From VAZQ01 sp963841105 (GTDB lineage: Bacteria; Pseudomonadota; Alphaproteobacteria; Rhizobiales; Xanthobacteraceae): 64,000 nucleotides of DNA. Both the position numbers and the translations under genes were made by a program. The stretch is taken from NCBI GenBank assembly GCA_963841105.1, contig CAWJCB010000001.1, positions 310,001-374,000 of the forward strand. Direction: 5' to 3'. The notes beneath the pieces were generated by a model. That model did not search any database. It had not been told where the DNA came from and saw only the letters and a list, made by a program, of their open reading frames with translations. Every line of letters starts with the position of its first letter. The first letter of the stretch is position 1. This document shows positions 1 through 8,052 of this stretch, in pieces.

Positions 1-2
1 CG

Positions 3-320
3 AAATTGCCAGCTGGTTCGGTCGATATTGCGATTCTGGTGCACATGTATCACGAGATCGCACAGCCTTACGCGCTCCTCTACAATCTCGTCGCCGCGCT
101 CAAGCCTGACGCGCGCGTCGGCATTGTCAACGCCTTCGCGCCGACGCCGAAGCATGGTACCCCGCCAGGTCTCCTGCGTTGCGAGCTCGCAGCCGTTGGG
201 TATCGCGAGATCAGCCTCGATCGCCTCAACGGTAGTGACGCCTATCTCGCGATCTTTGCGCCACCATCGGTTGCAAGCCGCACGCGGCCGGAAGCGATGG
301 TCGCCTGCAAGGCGCCGTAG
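3..320 (+). CDS. class I SAM-dependent methyltransferase, C-terminal part (cut by window edge)
   Basis: The reading frame is open from the first bases of the window, so the gene begins upstream; the first possible start inside (TTG at 6) is not convincing. About 105 residues remain. The stretch SVDIAILVHMYHEI followed by LKPDARVGIVN fits the region after the SAM-binding core in small class I methyltransferases: a hydrophobic strand, a YHE motif, then 'xxLKPGGxxxxxD'. The end is a normal TAG. The substrate cannot be told from this fragment. The next gene is on the opposite strand, so the two are convergent. Confidence 0.6.
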   Translation, partial: KLPAGSVDIAILVHMYHEIAQPYALLYNLVAALKPDARVGIVNAFAPTPKHGTPPGLLRCELAAVGYREISLDRLNGSDAYLAIFAPPSVASRTRPEAMVACKAP

Positions 321-412
321 CAGATTGCGCGGCAGTGAAGGGCCAGCACCCAACCCGATCCCCCAATGGGCGAGCACCGCGCCACTTGCTTATCCTGTGA
401 ATTATGGGCGGG

Positions 413-694
413 TCAGGGTTGCGGGTGGATGAAGCGCACGGTGATTGCATCATTAGTATCGCGCGGCGGCTTCGAGCGGTCGTGAAATCTCATATTGAGA
501 TCGACAGACTTGTCCGCATCGACGAGCCGCCTGATGACGTAAGCCTCGAACGCGACGAGATCGCCGGCCTTGTCAACGGCCGACCAGCCCATATCGGCGA
601 GCACCTCAGCCGAAGGGTAAGGGATTCTGACGCCCCAAACGTCACCGGTCTCTTTGACGGCCTTGGCTTCCTTCGACCACACAAGTCCGTTCAT
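413..694 (-). CDS. small conserved-looking hypothetical protein (93 aa)
   Basis: The gene starts at an ATG preceded by a purine-rich site (AGAGGAAAAGAAAG) and lies 52 bases downstream of the SDR gene on the same strand, so the two are probably co-transcribed. The product has no signal peptide, membrane segment or motif I recognise. It is acidic in its middle and contains VWGVRIPYPSAEVLADMGW and a run of charged residues before the C-terminus. A longer frame extends upstream to 841, but that part overlaps the SDR gene and is low-complexity Arg/Ser, so I reject it. The role is unknown; pairing with an SDR suggests an accessory protein, by inference only. Confidence 0.5.
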   Translation of the reverse strand: MNGLVWSKEAKAVKETGDVWGVRIPYPSAEVLADMGWSAVDKAGDLVAFEAYVIRRLVDADKSVDLNMRFHDRSKPPRDTNDAITVRFIHPQP

Positions 695-746
695 CTTTCT
701 TTTCCTCTGTCGCTTCCGAAAACTAGAGACGCGCCTCGACGCGCGG

Positions 747-1523
747 CTAGATCGTTGTGCTGAACCCACCATCGACGACGATCTGCTGCCCAGTGACGTA
801 AGACGCGGCTTCCGATGCAAGAAAGACGGCGGCGCCGGCAAGATCGCGCGGCTTTCCCCAGCGCCCGAGCGGGACTCTGCTGTTCACGCGCGCGACGAAA
901 GCCTTGTCCTTCAACAGAGCCGCGGTGAGCTCGGTTTCGAAATAGCCGGGCGCGACGGCATTGCACGTAATGCCGTGCTCGCCAAGCTCGGCAGCAAGCG
1001 AGCGGGTGAGGCCGGCGAGGCCGGCCTTCGAGGCCACGTAACCATGGATCATCCCGCGGCCAAGTCTGCTTACGATCGATGTCGTGAAAATAATCCGCCC
1101 ATGCCCTTGGCGACGCATCGGCGCGGCTGCCTGTTGAGCAAGAAAAAAGCAGGCCTTGAGATTGGCGGCAAGAACCTGATCCCAGGCCTCCGGCGTCCAA
1201 TCAGCGAGCAGCGCGCGATGGGCAATCCCGGCGTTGGCGACGAGGATATCGAGGCGGCCATGGCGTGTCGCGATGGAGTCGAAAGCAGCGGCCGCAGCTT
1301 CCTGGTCGGTCACGTCAAACGACAAGCACTCAGCTTTCAGACCCCGCGCGCGCAGCTTCCCGGCAATTGCCTCCAGCGTATCGGCGTGTCGGCCATTGAG
1401 CACGACCGTCGCGCCTACCTCCGCTAACCCCTCCGCCATGGCCAAGCCCAGACCTCGCGAGGCGCCGGTGACGAGCGCAACCCGTCCGTCGAGTGAAAAG
1501 AGCGAGTTGCCGGCGGTGGTCAC
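747..1523 (-). CDS. SDR family oxidoreductase (gluconate 5-dehydrogenase-like)
   Basis: This 258-residue protein is a classical short-chain dehydrogenase using NAD(P)H. Visible motifs are the cofactor loop TGASRGLG (residues 19-26), NAG at 97-99, Asn121, Ser149, and the catalytic pair Tyr162/Lys166 in YVASK. The C-terminal VTGQQIVVDGG is the usual end of the family. Overall pattern and length resemble gluconate/idonate 5-dehydrogenases and 3-oxoacyl reductases, but SDR substrates cannot be assigned from sequence alone. It is the first gene of a minus-strand pair with a small unknown protein. The 234-base gap to the divergent downstream hydrolase gene must hold promoters for both directions. 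Confidence 0.85.
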   Translation of the reverse strand: MTTAGNSLFSLDGRVALVTGASRGLGLAMAEGLAEVGATVVLNGRHADTLEAIAGKLRARGLKAECLSFDVTDQEAAAAAFDSIATRHGRLDILVANAGIAHRALLADWTPEAWDQVLAANLKACFFLAQQAAAPMRRQGHGRIIFTTSIVSRLGRGMIHGYVASKAGLAGLTRSLAAELGEHGITCNAVAPGYFETELTAALLKDKAFVARVNSRVPLGRWGKPRDLAGAAVFLASEAASYVTGQQIVVDGGFSTTI

Positions 1524-1757
1524 GTTCGGTTTGGCCCGGCCGATTCAATCTGTGCAGCGAATATCTGGCTCGCTTTCCAGTTCTGCGCAAGCAAGGCCTG
1601 ATCGGGTCATGGGGGACGAGCTCGCTGCCAGCTTCTCTTGTCAGCAGCACCTCAGTAACCGCAATTTAGTTCATGCCATCAGTTCGGGTTTCTCTCCCCC
1701 CATGATAGACTGACCGGCAACGGCACCGGCTCCGTGCCGAGCATCAAGGGGTAGACA

Positions 1758-2750
1758 ATGGCTCAGGGACGCCGAGAATTCCTTCAGACCGGCTTGGCAG
1801 GCGCCCTCGTATCGGTGATGGGCGCGGAACCGGCTGCTGCGGCAGCCCGCGACGATGGGGGGCAAGAGATGATCTCCGGACTGGTCCTGGCGACACTGGC
1901 CACGAGCCGGGGGCAGACGCTCGGCGTGAGGATTGAGAAAGGTGTCGTGGATGTCGCGGCGGCCGAAGCCGACATGCGGCTCGGCGTACCGCTCTCGGTG
2001 GATGCGGTGATCCGGCAGCAACGCAATGTGGCAGGGCTGCGGCAGTTGATCGAAAGGGCGAACGGCGACGCCCGTTATCTCGTGAGCGCCCAAGACGCCA
2101 AGTTTGGGCCCTGCGTGACTGAGCCAGAGAAGATCGTGTGCGTCGGGCTCAACTACAAGAAACACGTGGCGGAGACGGGCGCCAAAATCCCGCCGGAACC
2201 GCGTCTGTTCAACAAGTATAACCAAGCGCTCAATCACCACGGCGGCACCATTGCCGTCTCGAAGGAGACTGCCAGGCAGTTCGACTACGAGACCGAGCTC
2301 GTGATTGTCATGGGACGGGCGGCCCGCAATGTCAGCGAGGCGGACGCGCTCTCCTACGTGTTCGGCTATTGCATCGGCCAGGACTTCAGCGCCCGCGACC
2401 AGCAGGCGCGCCAGACCATGCTGGGCAAGGCCGGCGACGGCTGGGGACCGATCGGACCCTGGCTGGTGAGCGGCGACTTGTTGGATGCACAGAGCCTGAA
2501 GATCGAGACCCGCGTGAACGGGGAGCTGCGTCAATCCTCGAGCACAAGCGACATGATCTTCAATTGCCGGCAACTGATCAGCTTCATCTCGTCTTACATG
2601 ACCCTCAAGCCAGGCGACATCATCTTCACCGGCACGCCTGAGGGCGTGATCCTGGGTATGCCCAAGGAGAAGCAGGTCTGGCTGAAAGCGGGAGACAAGA
2701 TCGTCTCCAGCATCGAGAAGCTCGGCGAATTGGAGTTCACGCTGACGTAG
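1758..2750 (+). CDS. fumarylacetoacetate hydrolase family protein, Tat-exported
   Basis: The 330-residue product has a Tat-type N-terminus (GRREFLQTG, then an Ala-rich stretch ending AAAAA near residue 31), unusual for this mostly cytoplasmic family. The catalytic domain is intact from about residue 125: ICVGLNYKKHV-like strand, the metal-ligand segment FDYETELVIVMGR, GQDFSARD, and FTGTPEGV near the end. Members of this family (FAH, HpaG, 2-hydroxyhepta-2,4-diene-1,7-dioate isomerase) cleave or isomerise acyl-pyruvates from aromatic breakdown. The specific substrate is not evident. It stands alone between divergent and unrelated genes. Confidence 0.85.
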   Translation: MAQGRREFLQTGLAGALVSVMGAEPAAAAARDDGGQEMISGLVLATLATSRGQTLGVRIEKGVVDVAAAEADMRLGVPLSVDAVIRQQRNVAGLRQLIERANGDARYLVSAQDAKFGPCVTEPEKIVCVGLNYKKHVAETGAKIPPEPRLFNKYNQALNHHGGTIAVSKETARQFDYETELVIVMGRAARNVSEADALSYVFGYCIGQDFSARDQQARQTMLGKAGDGWGPIGPWLVSGDLLDAQSLKIETRVNGELRQSSSTSDMIFNCRQLISFISSYMTLKPGDIIFTGTPEGVILGMPKEKQVWLKAGDKIVSSIEKLGELEFTLT

Positions 2751-2915
2751 CTTTCGGAGCGTGAATGAAGCATGAATGGCGATGATCCTGTCGCCGCCCC
2801 GCGCGTGTGCGAGCAAGGCACAATGCCGCCTGTCCGAATGACTGTCCCGTCCGCAGTTCATTCGAGTGCCGACCTAACCGCGAGGCGGTCTCCTTCCACC
2901 GGCCAGGATTTGATA

Positions 2916-3128
2916 ATGAGTGATGTGCGAGCTGCGGCGTCCGGACGGCGTAGCAAGCACTGCGACGACATCCCGGCCGCAGCCGACGCGCCGACGCTCG
3001 ATGAGCTGTTGGCGAAGATGTCCGCGATGGCGCTCGACCTCTTGCCGGACAATCATCCAGAGATCGATCCTGCTTCGCTGTTCTTGCAGATCACCGCATT
3101 GCGCGAAGCCAAACCGGCCGTGGTGTGA
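2916..3128 (+). CDS. small hypothetical protein, possible antitoxin-like partner of a HicA remnant
   Basis: This is a 70-residue product starting at ATG 2916. The first 25 residues are polar; the rest (TLDELLAKMSAMALDLLPDNHPE... LREAKPAVV) looks helical. I do not recognise a family. Two facts suggest a toxin-antitoxin context: a HicA-like sequence follows directly in another frame, and the last 12 codons recur almost unchanged at 3786-3824 beyond the neighbouring ParDE-like pair. The gene was therefore probably part of a duplicated unit. An upstream in-frame start at 2772 would add about 48 residues but has no support. Confidence 0.45.
   Translation: MSDVRAAASGRRSKHCDDIPAAADAPTLDELLAKMSAMALDLLPDNHPEIDPASLFLQITALREAKPAVV
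3090..3123. repeat. 34-bp direct repeat, copy 1 (3' end of the small gene at 2916)
   Basis: Positions 3090-3123 and 3786-3819 are identical except for one base. Copy 1 is the coding 3' end of the small gene at 2916 (ITALREAKPAV). The pair brackets the HicA remnant and the ParDE-like module. Confidence 0.85.
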
Positions 3129-3129
3129 G

Positions 3130-3216
3130 GCGCCACAATTCGACCGCGCGTTGCGGGACTTGCTGCGCGCCGCGGGCTGCGCCTTCGTGCGGCAAGGCCG
3201 CGGCAGCCACGAGAGG
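3130..3216 (+). pseudogene. HicA-family toxin remnant (N-terminal part only)
   Basis: In frame +1 the DNA encodes FDRALRDLLRAAGCAFVRQG followed by RGSHE, the recognisable N-terminal helix and R-Q-G-x-G-S-H segment of rhizobial HicA mRNA interferases, including the catalytic His. The sequence then stops resembling HicA; the remaining roughly 35 residues are missing and are replaced by the 3' end of the ParE-like gene on the other strand. No in-frame start codon precedes it. It is therefore a broken remnant, probably cut when the ParDE-like pair arrived. Confidence 0.55.
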
Positions 3217-3219
3217 CAA

Positions 3220-3513
3220 TCAGGCGTCGGAATGTTCGCGCCTCTGCGCGGGGTGCTTCACAGTGAGAATCACGATTTCTTCCACCGTTTCGTCGACCGT
3301 GTAGTAGACGAGGTAGGCATACTTACGCGTCACGAGCTTGCGCACTCCCTCGACCTACTGCTTGCGGCCGATATGCGGAAACAAAATCAGGTTTTGCAGG
3401 CTGTCATAGATGGCAGCGCGGACGCGCTGCGCCGCCGCCGGATTGCGCGCATTCAAGTAGTCGGCGATCTCCAAAAGGTTCGCGGTTACACGCGGCGTGA
3501 AGCGAAGCTTCAT
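3220..3513 (-). pseudogene. parE: ParE/RelE-family toxin with an in-frame TAG at codon 53
   Basis: Reading the minus strand from the ATG at 3513 gives MKLRFTPRVTANLLEIADYL... up to FPHIGRKQ, then a TAG (3355-3357), then, in the same frame, VEGVRKLVTRKYAYLVYYTV and EEIVILTVKHPAQRRE before a TGA. Apart from the amber codon this is a complete 97-residue ParE/RelE toxin with the usual plasmid-stabilisation pattern (IADYL, GR, RKLV, YLVYY, VKHP). The start overlaps the antitoxin stop as ATGA, normal for the family. The nonsense codon removes the C-terminal half that carries the conserved strands, so the toxin is very probably inactive. Confidence 0.8.
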
Positions 3514-3737
3514 CGATCGAAGCGGCGGAACGCAGCTTCGACCTCGGCATCTGTTGCAAACTCACGGCGTCTCGCTTGCGCGAGGCTTTCCAGCACGTCA
3601 GACAAGTATTCCGGATTTATTTCTTCGGGCTCGCCTTCATCGCCAGCCAGCGTAAGCATGGCGCGTGCGATTTCGTCCTGGCTGTCGGGCGGCAGCTGGC
3701 GCACGGTTTCGAGGGCTTTTTCCAGAAGCTTGGTCAT
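3510..3737 (-). CDS. parD: antitoxin of a ParDE/RelBE-like pair
   Basis: This 75-residue acidic protein (LPPDSQDEIARAMLTLAGDE..., DAEVEAAFRRFDR at the end) matches the common rhizobial antitoxin that precedes ParE/RelE toxins. The N-terminal part would bind DNA or dimerise and the acidic tail would wrap the toxin; this is family knowledge. The stop overlaps the toxin start by four bases (ATGA), so the two are translationally coupled. Because the toxin has a nonsense codon, the antitoxin may now be a free remnant, or could act on related toxins elsewhere. Confidence 0.75.
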   Translation of the reverse strand: MTKLLEKALETVRQLPPDSQDEIARAMLTLAGDEGEPEEINPEYLSDVLESLAQARRREFATDAEVEAAFRRFDR

Positions 3738-3785
3738 GGCTGTAAGATACCATTCCTCGTGCCGGCGGGAAGACCCGGTATTTCA

Positions 3786-3824
3786 ATCACCGCATTGCGC
3801 GAAGCCGAACCGGCCGTGGCCTGA
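3786..3824 (+). repeat. 34-bp direct repeat, copy 2: isolated gene end encoding ITALREAEPAVA-stop
   Basis: This copy encodes the last 12 residues of a paralogue of the 2916 gene and its own TGA at 3822-3824, but no upstream part of that paralogue remains. It abuts the 3' end of the LivH-type gene. The simplest reading is that a tandem duplication was interrupted or recombined when the toxin-antitoxin pair was acquired. Confidence 0.8.
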
Positions 3825-3826
3825 TC

Positions 3827-4723
3827 CTACACCCGGTCCAGCTCCTCGCGCGTGCCGAACAATCCCCACGGCCGCACGATCAGCATGAGAAGAAGGACCG
3901 CGAACGGCACCACATCCGACAAGAGTGGATCGATATATTGTATCGACAGCACCTCGGCGGCGCCGATGATCAAGCCCCCCAGTGCGGCGCCGGCAAGGCT
4001 GTCGAGCCCGCCGACCAGGGCCGCCGGGAACGCCTTGAGGCCGATTACCACCATCGACTGGGTGAGGCCGGAATCAAGCGAGATGAGCATGCCGGCGATC
4101 GCGCCCGTCAGCGTGGAGAGCCCCCATGCCAGCGCGTAGACCGCGTGCAGATTGATGCCGCGCTGAGCCGCCAGCAGCGCGTTCTGGCCCGCCGCGCGCA
4201 TGCGCACTCCCCACCGCCCGAATCGCAGGAACACGAGCAACGCGCCGTAGACGAGCACGGTTGTCACAACCAGGATGGCGGCGAAGGTGGAAATGCGCCC
4301 TCCGAACGGCAGCGCCAGCGCCGGGTTCGCGAAATTCAGGGCCTGTCCTGGGTATTGTTGCTGGCCCGACCAGATCAGCACGACCGCCCCACGCAGCAGG
4401 ATGCCGAGCGCCACGGTGGCCAACACCGCGGCCAGCACCATCTCGCCGGTCATGCTGCGCATCAGCAGCACATAGACGAGGACGCCGACCACGACGCTGA
4501 GCGCGAGCGCGCAGGCGAAGGCAATGAAGGGATCGCCGGCAAACAGCCATGCCGTCGTGAGAAGAAGATAAGCGCCGAGCATCATCAGCTCGCCATGGGC
4601 GAGATTGATGACCCGGCTGACGCGATAGATCAGGACATAGCCGCAGGCGATGAGCGCATACATCGCCGAAAGCACGACAATGTTGACGACGAGTTGCACT
4701 GGCCGCGCCGCCGCGCCGATCAC
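3827..4723 (-). CDS. branched-chain amino acid-type ABC transporter permease (LivH family)
   Basis: The 298-residue integral membrane protein has about eight hydrophobic segments and the LivH landmarks INLAHGELMMLGAYL near residue 40 and GLKAFPAALVGGLDSLAGA near 220. It forms one half of the membrane channel of a HAAT-type importer. Its start overlaps the receptor gene stop by four bases. No LivM, LivG or LivF gene follows: transcription runs into the scarred toxin-antitoxin locus, so this set is incomplete and either borrows other subunits or is a remnant. The solute is unknown. Confidence 0.85.
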   Translation of the reverse strand: MIGAAARPVQLVVNIVVLSAMYALIACGYVLIYRVSRVINLAHGELMMLGAYLLLTTAWLFAGDPFIAFACALALSVVVGVLVYVLLMRSMTGEMVLAAVLATVALGILLRGAVVLIWSGQQQYPGQALNFANPALALPFGGRISTFAAILVVTTVLVYGALLVFLRFGRWGVRMRAAGQNALLAAQRGINLHAVYALAWGLSTLTGAIAGMLISLDSGLTQSMVVIGLKAFPAALVGGLDSLAGAALGGLIIGAAEVLSIQYIDPLLSDVVPFAVLLLMLIVRPWGLFGTREELDRV

Positions 4724-5880
4724 TTCACCTCATAGATCATCCAGTCCTTCATCCGCGCAATTGCGTTGCGGCTCGTATCCCACCGATAGATGCGGTAGGC
4801 CTGCTGGGTGCGGAAGTGATTCTCCCTGGTCCACACCAGCGGCACGCCGCGCAGGCCCTTGGTGTCGACCTGCAATTCGGTGAGCGCTGCCGTCACCTTG
4901 GCGGGGTCGGCCGGCCAACCCACCTTGTGCAGCGCAGCCTCGATGACGAGCCCGCCGAGCCAGCCCTCCGTCATCTGGCTGGCCGGGTACCTGGCGCTCC
5001 CGCTGCCGGCGGCCTCGATGATCTCCTTGTGGATCGGCAGCCCCTCCTCGAAGAGCGAGTTTGCACCCATCACGTAGAACTTCGCATCCTTGACACGCGG
5101 CAGCTCGCTCTCCGCTTCGAGATGCGCGATGGTGATGTACTCACCCTGCCAGTCGAGGCGCCGCATGGCCTCGAATGTCCGGACCTCCGTCACCCACGGC
5201 GCCCATGAGCACATCCAGTTTGGATCACCCTCCTTGAGCTTGCTCGCGAACGGGGTGTAATCGGCGGTCGCCGGTGGGATGACCTGATGACCCACCGGCG
5301 TCATCCCGAGCGTCTTGGAGTATTCGACGGCATAATCCATCTCGCTGCGCGAAATCGGGATGGCCATCGAGGCAAAGCCAATGCGCACCGGCCCTGTCGC
5401 CGTCTCCTTCACATGGTTGAGCGCTGCGCGGCTGTCGAACCCTTGCGCAAATCCCGTGCTGCAGAACTGCAAGGGATCGGCCGCCGGAGGGGAAACCTCC
5501 TTTGGACAGACGGCGCCCATGTAAAGCACAGGCACACCGGCGCGCCTGGTTTCGACCAGCATGGGCGCGTAGGTCGAAGACAAGCTCGCATTGACGACCA
5601 TCAGGACATTCTCCTGCGAGACCAGTCTTTTCACGTTGGCGGCCGCCTTCGAGGGCTCAGACGAATCGTCTTGCAGGATCAGCGCAATCTTGCGTCCGTT
5701 GATGCCGCCGCTGGCATTGAGCCTTTCGACGTAGAGGCGCAGGCCATCCACAGCCGGGCCCAGCGTGCCGGCCGATGGACCCGTCATCGCTCCCGTGAGG
5801 CCGATGACATAGGCCTCCTGTGCGACGGCCGGGACCACCAAGGCGGTCGCCGCTGAGAGAATCAAGATTGTGCGCAGCAT
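4720..5880 (-). CDS. branched-chain amino acid-type ABC transporter substrate-binding protein
   Basis: This is a 386-residue periplasmic receptor with a clear signal peptide (hydrophobic residues 3-18, cleavage after AVA near residue 20). The mature part opens with YVIGLTGAMTGPSAG and continues with LYVERLNASGGINGRKI and the LQDDSSEPSKAAANVKRLV pattern typical of LivJ/periplasmic-binding type 1 receptors of HAAT importers. The gene leads a two-gene unit with the LivH-type permease. Such receptors in this group bind many amides and carboxylates, so the ligand cannot be named. Confidence 0.85.
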   Translation of the reverse strand: MLRTILILSAATALVVPAVAQEAYVIGLTGAMTGPSAGTLGPAVDGLRLYVERLNASGGINGRKIALILQDDSSEPSKAAANVKRLVSQENVLMVVNASLSSTYAPMLVETRRAGVPVLYMGAVCPKEVSPPAADPLQFCSTGFAQGFDSRAALNHVKETATGPVRIGFASMAIPISRSEMDYAVEYSKTLGMTPVGHQVIPPATADYTPFASKLKEGDPNWMCSWAPWVTEVRTFEAMRRLDWQGEYITIAHLEAESELPRVKDAKFYVMGANSLFEEGLPIHKEIIEAAGSGSARYPASQMTEGWLGGLVIEAALHKVGWPADPAKVTAALTELQVDTKGLRGVPLVWTRENHFRTQQAYRIYRWDTSRNAIARMKDWMIYEVK

Positions 5881-5961
5881 CAGTCCCTCCCTTTGCGCAT
5901 CGAGCTCTGCTCGAGATCGCCAATTTAAAGCCTACTCCGATGAAATTGACGCGGGCGCTCT

Positions 5962-6109
5962 TCACCTCTCCCCTGTGGGGAGAGGTCGGAATGGGCGCGC
6001 TGCGGCGCGCACATTCCGGGTGAGGGGCTCCAGACCCATGCTGGAGGCGGTCCCCCTCACCCGGATCGCGCAAGCGCGATCCGACCTCTCCCCTGCGGGG
6101 CGAGGTGAC
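5962..6109. repeat. compound palindromic intergenic repeat ('cctctcccc...ggggagagg' family)
   Basis: Two units lie in opposite orientation. Each has a cctctcccc/ggggagagg hairpin, a second hairpin built on gcgcgc or gatcgcgc arms, and the motif cccctcaccc or gggtgagggg. The same element occurs at 9231, 49092 (inside a gene) and 55450. It fills most of the gap between the receptor gene at 5880 and the acyl-CoA ligase gene ending at 6156, and could act as a transcript-end structure for the ligase. Confidence 0.8.
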
Positions 6110-6155
6110 AACAGAGTCCTGTCCCTTCGCTGCTCCCATTTCATCGAAACGCGCT

Positions 6156-8052
6156 TTAGTTCAAGGCGCCGGCGGTGACCGCGGACACCAGCTGCTCTTC
6201 CGTGTGGTCGTACATCTCATCGATCAGAGCCTTGAAACGCTCGTGCATCAGCTTGCGTTTGACCTTGCGTGTCGGAGTGACCGGCTCGTCCTCCTGCTCC
6301 GGATCGAGCTCCCTCGGCAATATGCGAAACGCTTTGATCTGCTCGACGCGAGAGAGCTCGCGATTGGCACGCGCGATCTCTTCTGCGAGCAACACGCGCA
6401 CCTGCTCGTTTCCGACCAGGCTCGCATAGCCGGTATACGGGACATCATTGCTGCGCGCCCAGTCAGAAACCGCCTCCACCTCCATCTCGATCAGCGCGGT
6501 CAAATATTTTTGCCCATGGCCGAAAACAACTGCCTCGGCGATGTAGGGGCTCGCGCGCAGCAAATTCTCGATGAAAGACGGCGAGATCGTCTTGCCGCCG
6601 GAGGTCACGATGAAGTCGCGCGCGCGATCGACGATGCGAAGATCGTTCTTGTCCCATTCGCCGACGTCGCCGGTGTGCATCCAGCCGTCGGTATCGAAGA
6701 TCTCTTGGGCTGCTTGCGGCTTTCCCCAGTAGCCCTCGAAAAGGTCCGGCCCCTTGACGAGGATCTCCCCGTCTTGCGCAAGCTTCACCTGCCACCCGCG
6801 CACAACAGACCCAACGTTGCCGGGCTTTGCAAACGCCGCATTCTGGCCGGAAATGAAAGCGCCGGCAGTTTCGGTCTGGCCATAAGCCTCGACCAGATTG
6901 ACGCCCCAGAATCTGCCACAGCGCCGCTATTTCCGCCGGCAGCGCGGCGCCGCCGGAAACAGCCAGCTCAATTCGGTCGAGACCGAGCTTGCCGAGAATG
7001 CCGTGGAAGGCAAGGCAGCGCGCCAGCAATGCGAGCACAGCTGTGGGCGCCGGGTGCTTGCGCGCCCAGCGGCGGCGCGCGCAAATTCGGCCCAATGACA
7101 TCGCCGCCGCATAGGCAGCGTGCTTGACGACGCCCGTGTTGTTCACCCCGACCAGGATTTGCGAGGCGAATTTTTGCGCGTAACGCGGGACCATGAACAG
7201 CACGGTGGGCGCCACTTCGAACAAGGACTCCGACAAGCCCTCGACGTCCTCGCCGAAATGCGGGACGAGACGAGAGATGAGAGGCAGCGTGATCGCCACG
7301 TCACGACCGAAGATGTGACAGAGCGGGAGGAATACAACAGTGCGATGCTCGCATCGCGCCAGCGTGGGATAGTGGTCCACGATGGTGAATGCTCCCGCCA
7401 GGTGCTTGCCGTGCGAGATCAGCGCTCCCTTCGGGTTTCCCGTGGTGCCCGACGTATAAACGATAAAGGCCGGATCCCGGGCGTTCACGCCTTGCGCCAT
7501 GTCCTGCAAGCATGAAACACACTCTTCTTCCGTGCGTGTCCCTCTGCCTAGCGCGATGATCTCGAAATATGTGCGGAGCTTCGGGTGCTGATAGGCAAAC
7601 ATCGCCGCCTCGTCGATGACGATCACCCATCGCAATTGCGGCAGCTCGTCGATGATCGCCAGGATCTTGTCCACATACTCCTGATTTTCGGCGACAAATA
7701 TTGCGGCGCCGCCGTCGAGCATCTGATATCTGACTTCCGAGATCGATGCGGTGGGATAGATGCCGTAAGTGATGGCTCCCAGCGACTGCGCGGCGAGGTC
7801 GCAGATCACCCACTCCTCGCAAGCGTTGCCCATGATGGCGACGCGCTCGCCACGGTCGAGCTGCAACGCGCGCATGCCGAGCGCGCAGGCGCCGACGAGA
7901 GCGGCATAGTCGCCCCAGGTTCTCTCGCGATAGATGCCCAGGCATTTCGAGCGAAAGGCAACGACGTCGCCTTTGTCGCGCGCGTGCTCGGCGAGGAGCT
8001 GGGGAGCGGATTTCCGCCGAAGCCGCGCGAATGGCTCCAGGTTATCCGCCAT
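6156..8052 (-). CDS. long-chain acyl-CoA synthetase (AMP-forming), interrupted by a +1 shift near 6904-6907
   Basis: From ATG 8052 (ATGGCGGATAAC) the frame gives an AMP-dependent ligase with P-loop YTSGTTGNPKGA and proceeds to WQILG. A run of four C (plus strand 6904-6907) then has one base too many. In the shifted frame the sequence continues as VNLVEAYGQTETAG, HTGDVGEWD and a Lys-rich end (PTRKVKRKLMHERF). Dropping one base gives 631 residues, the normal length for FadD15/FAA1-type enzymes that make acyl-CoA from fatty or aryl acids. The start overlaps the end of the MetE-like gene by 11 bases, indicating one operon. Confidence 0.8.

Noticed and set aside
404..763. A 119-codon plus-strand frame over the small minus-strand gene
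   Set aside because: No ribosome site and poor composition; the minus-strand frame has a good site and sits in line with the SDR gene.
1671..2861. A 396-codon open frame on the minus strand opposite the fumarylacetoacetase-like gene
   Set aside because: It has no recognisable motif, is rich in His/Arg/Leu as expected for an antisense frame of GC-rich coding DNA, and the plus-strand gene is clearly real.
5962..6109. A CRISPR array or small RNA gene
   Set aside because: The segments are inverted palindromes, not spaced direct repeats, and the same element recurs singly elsewhere.
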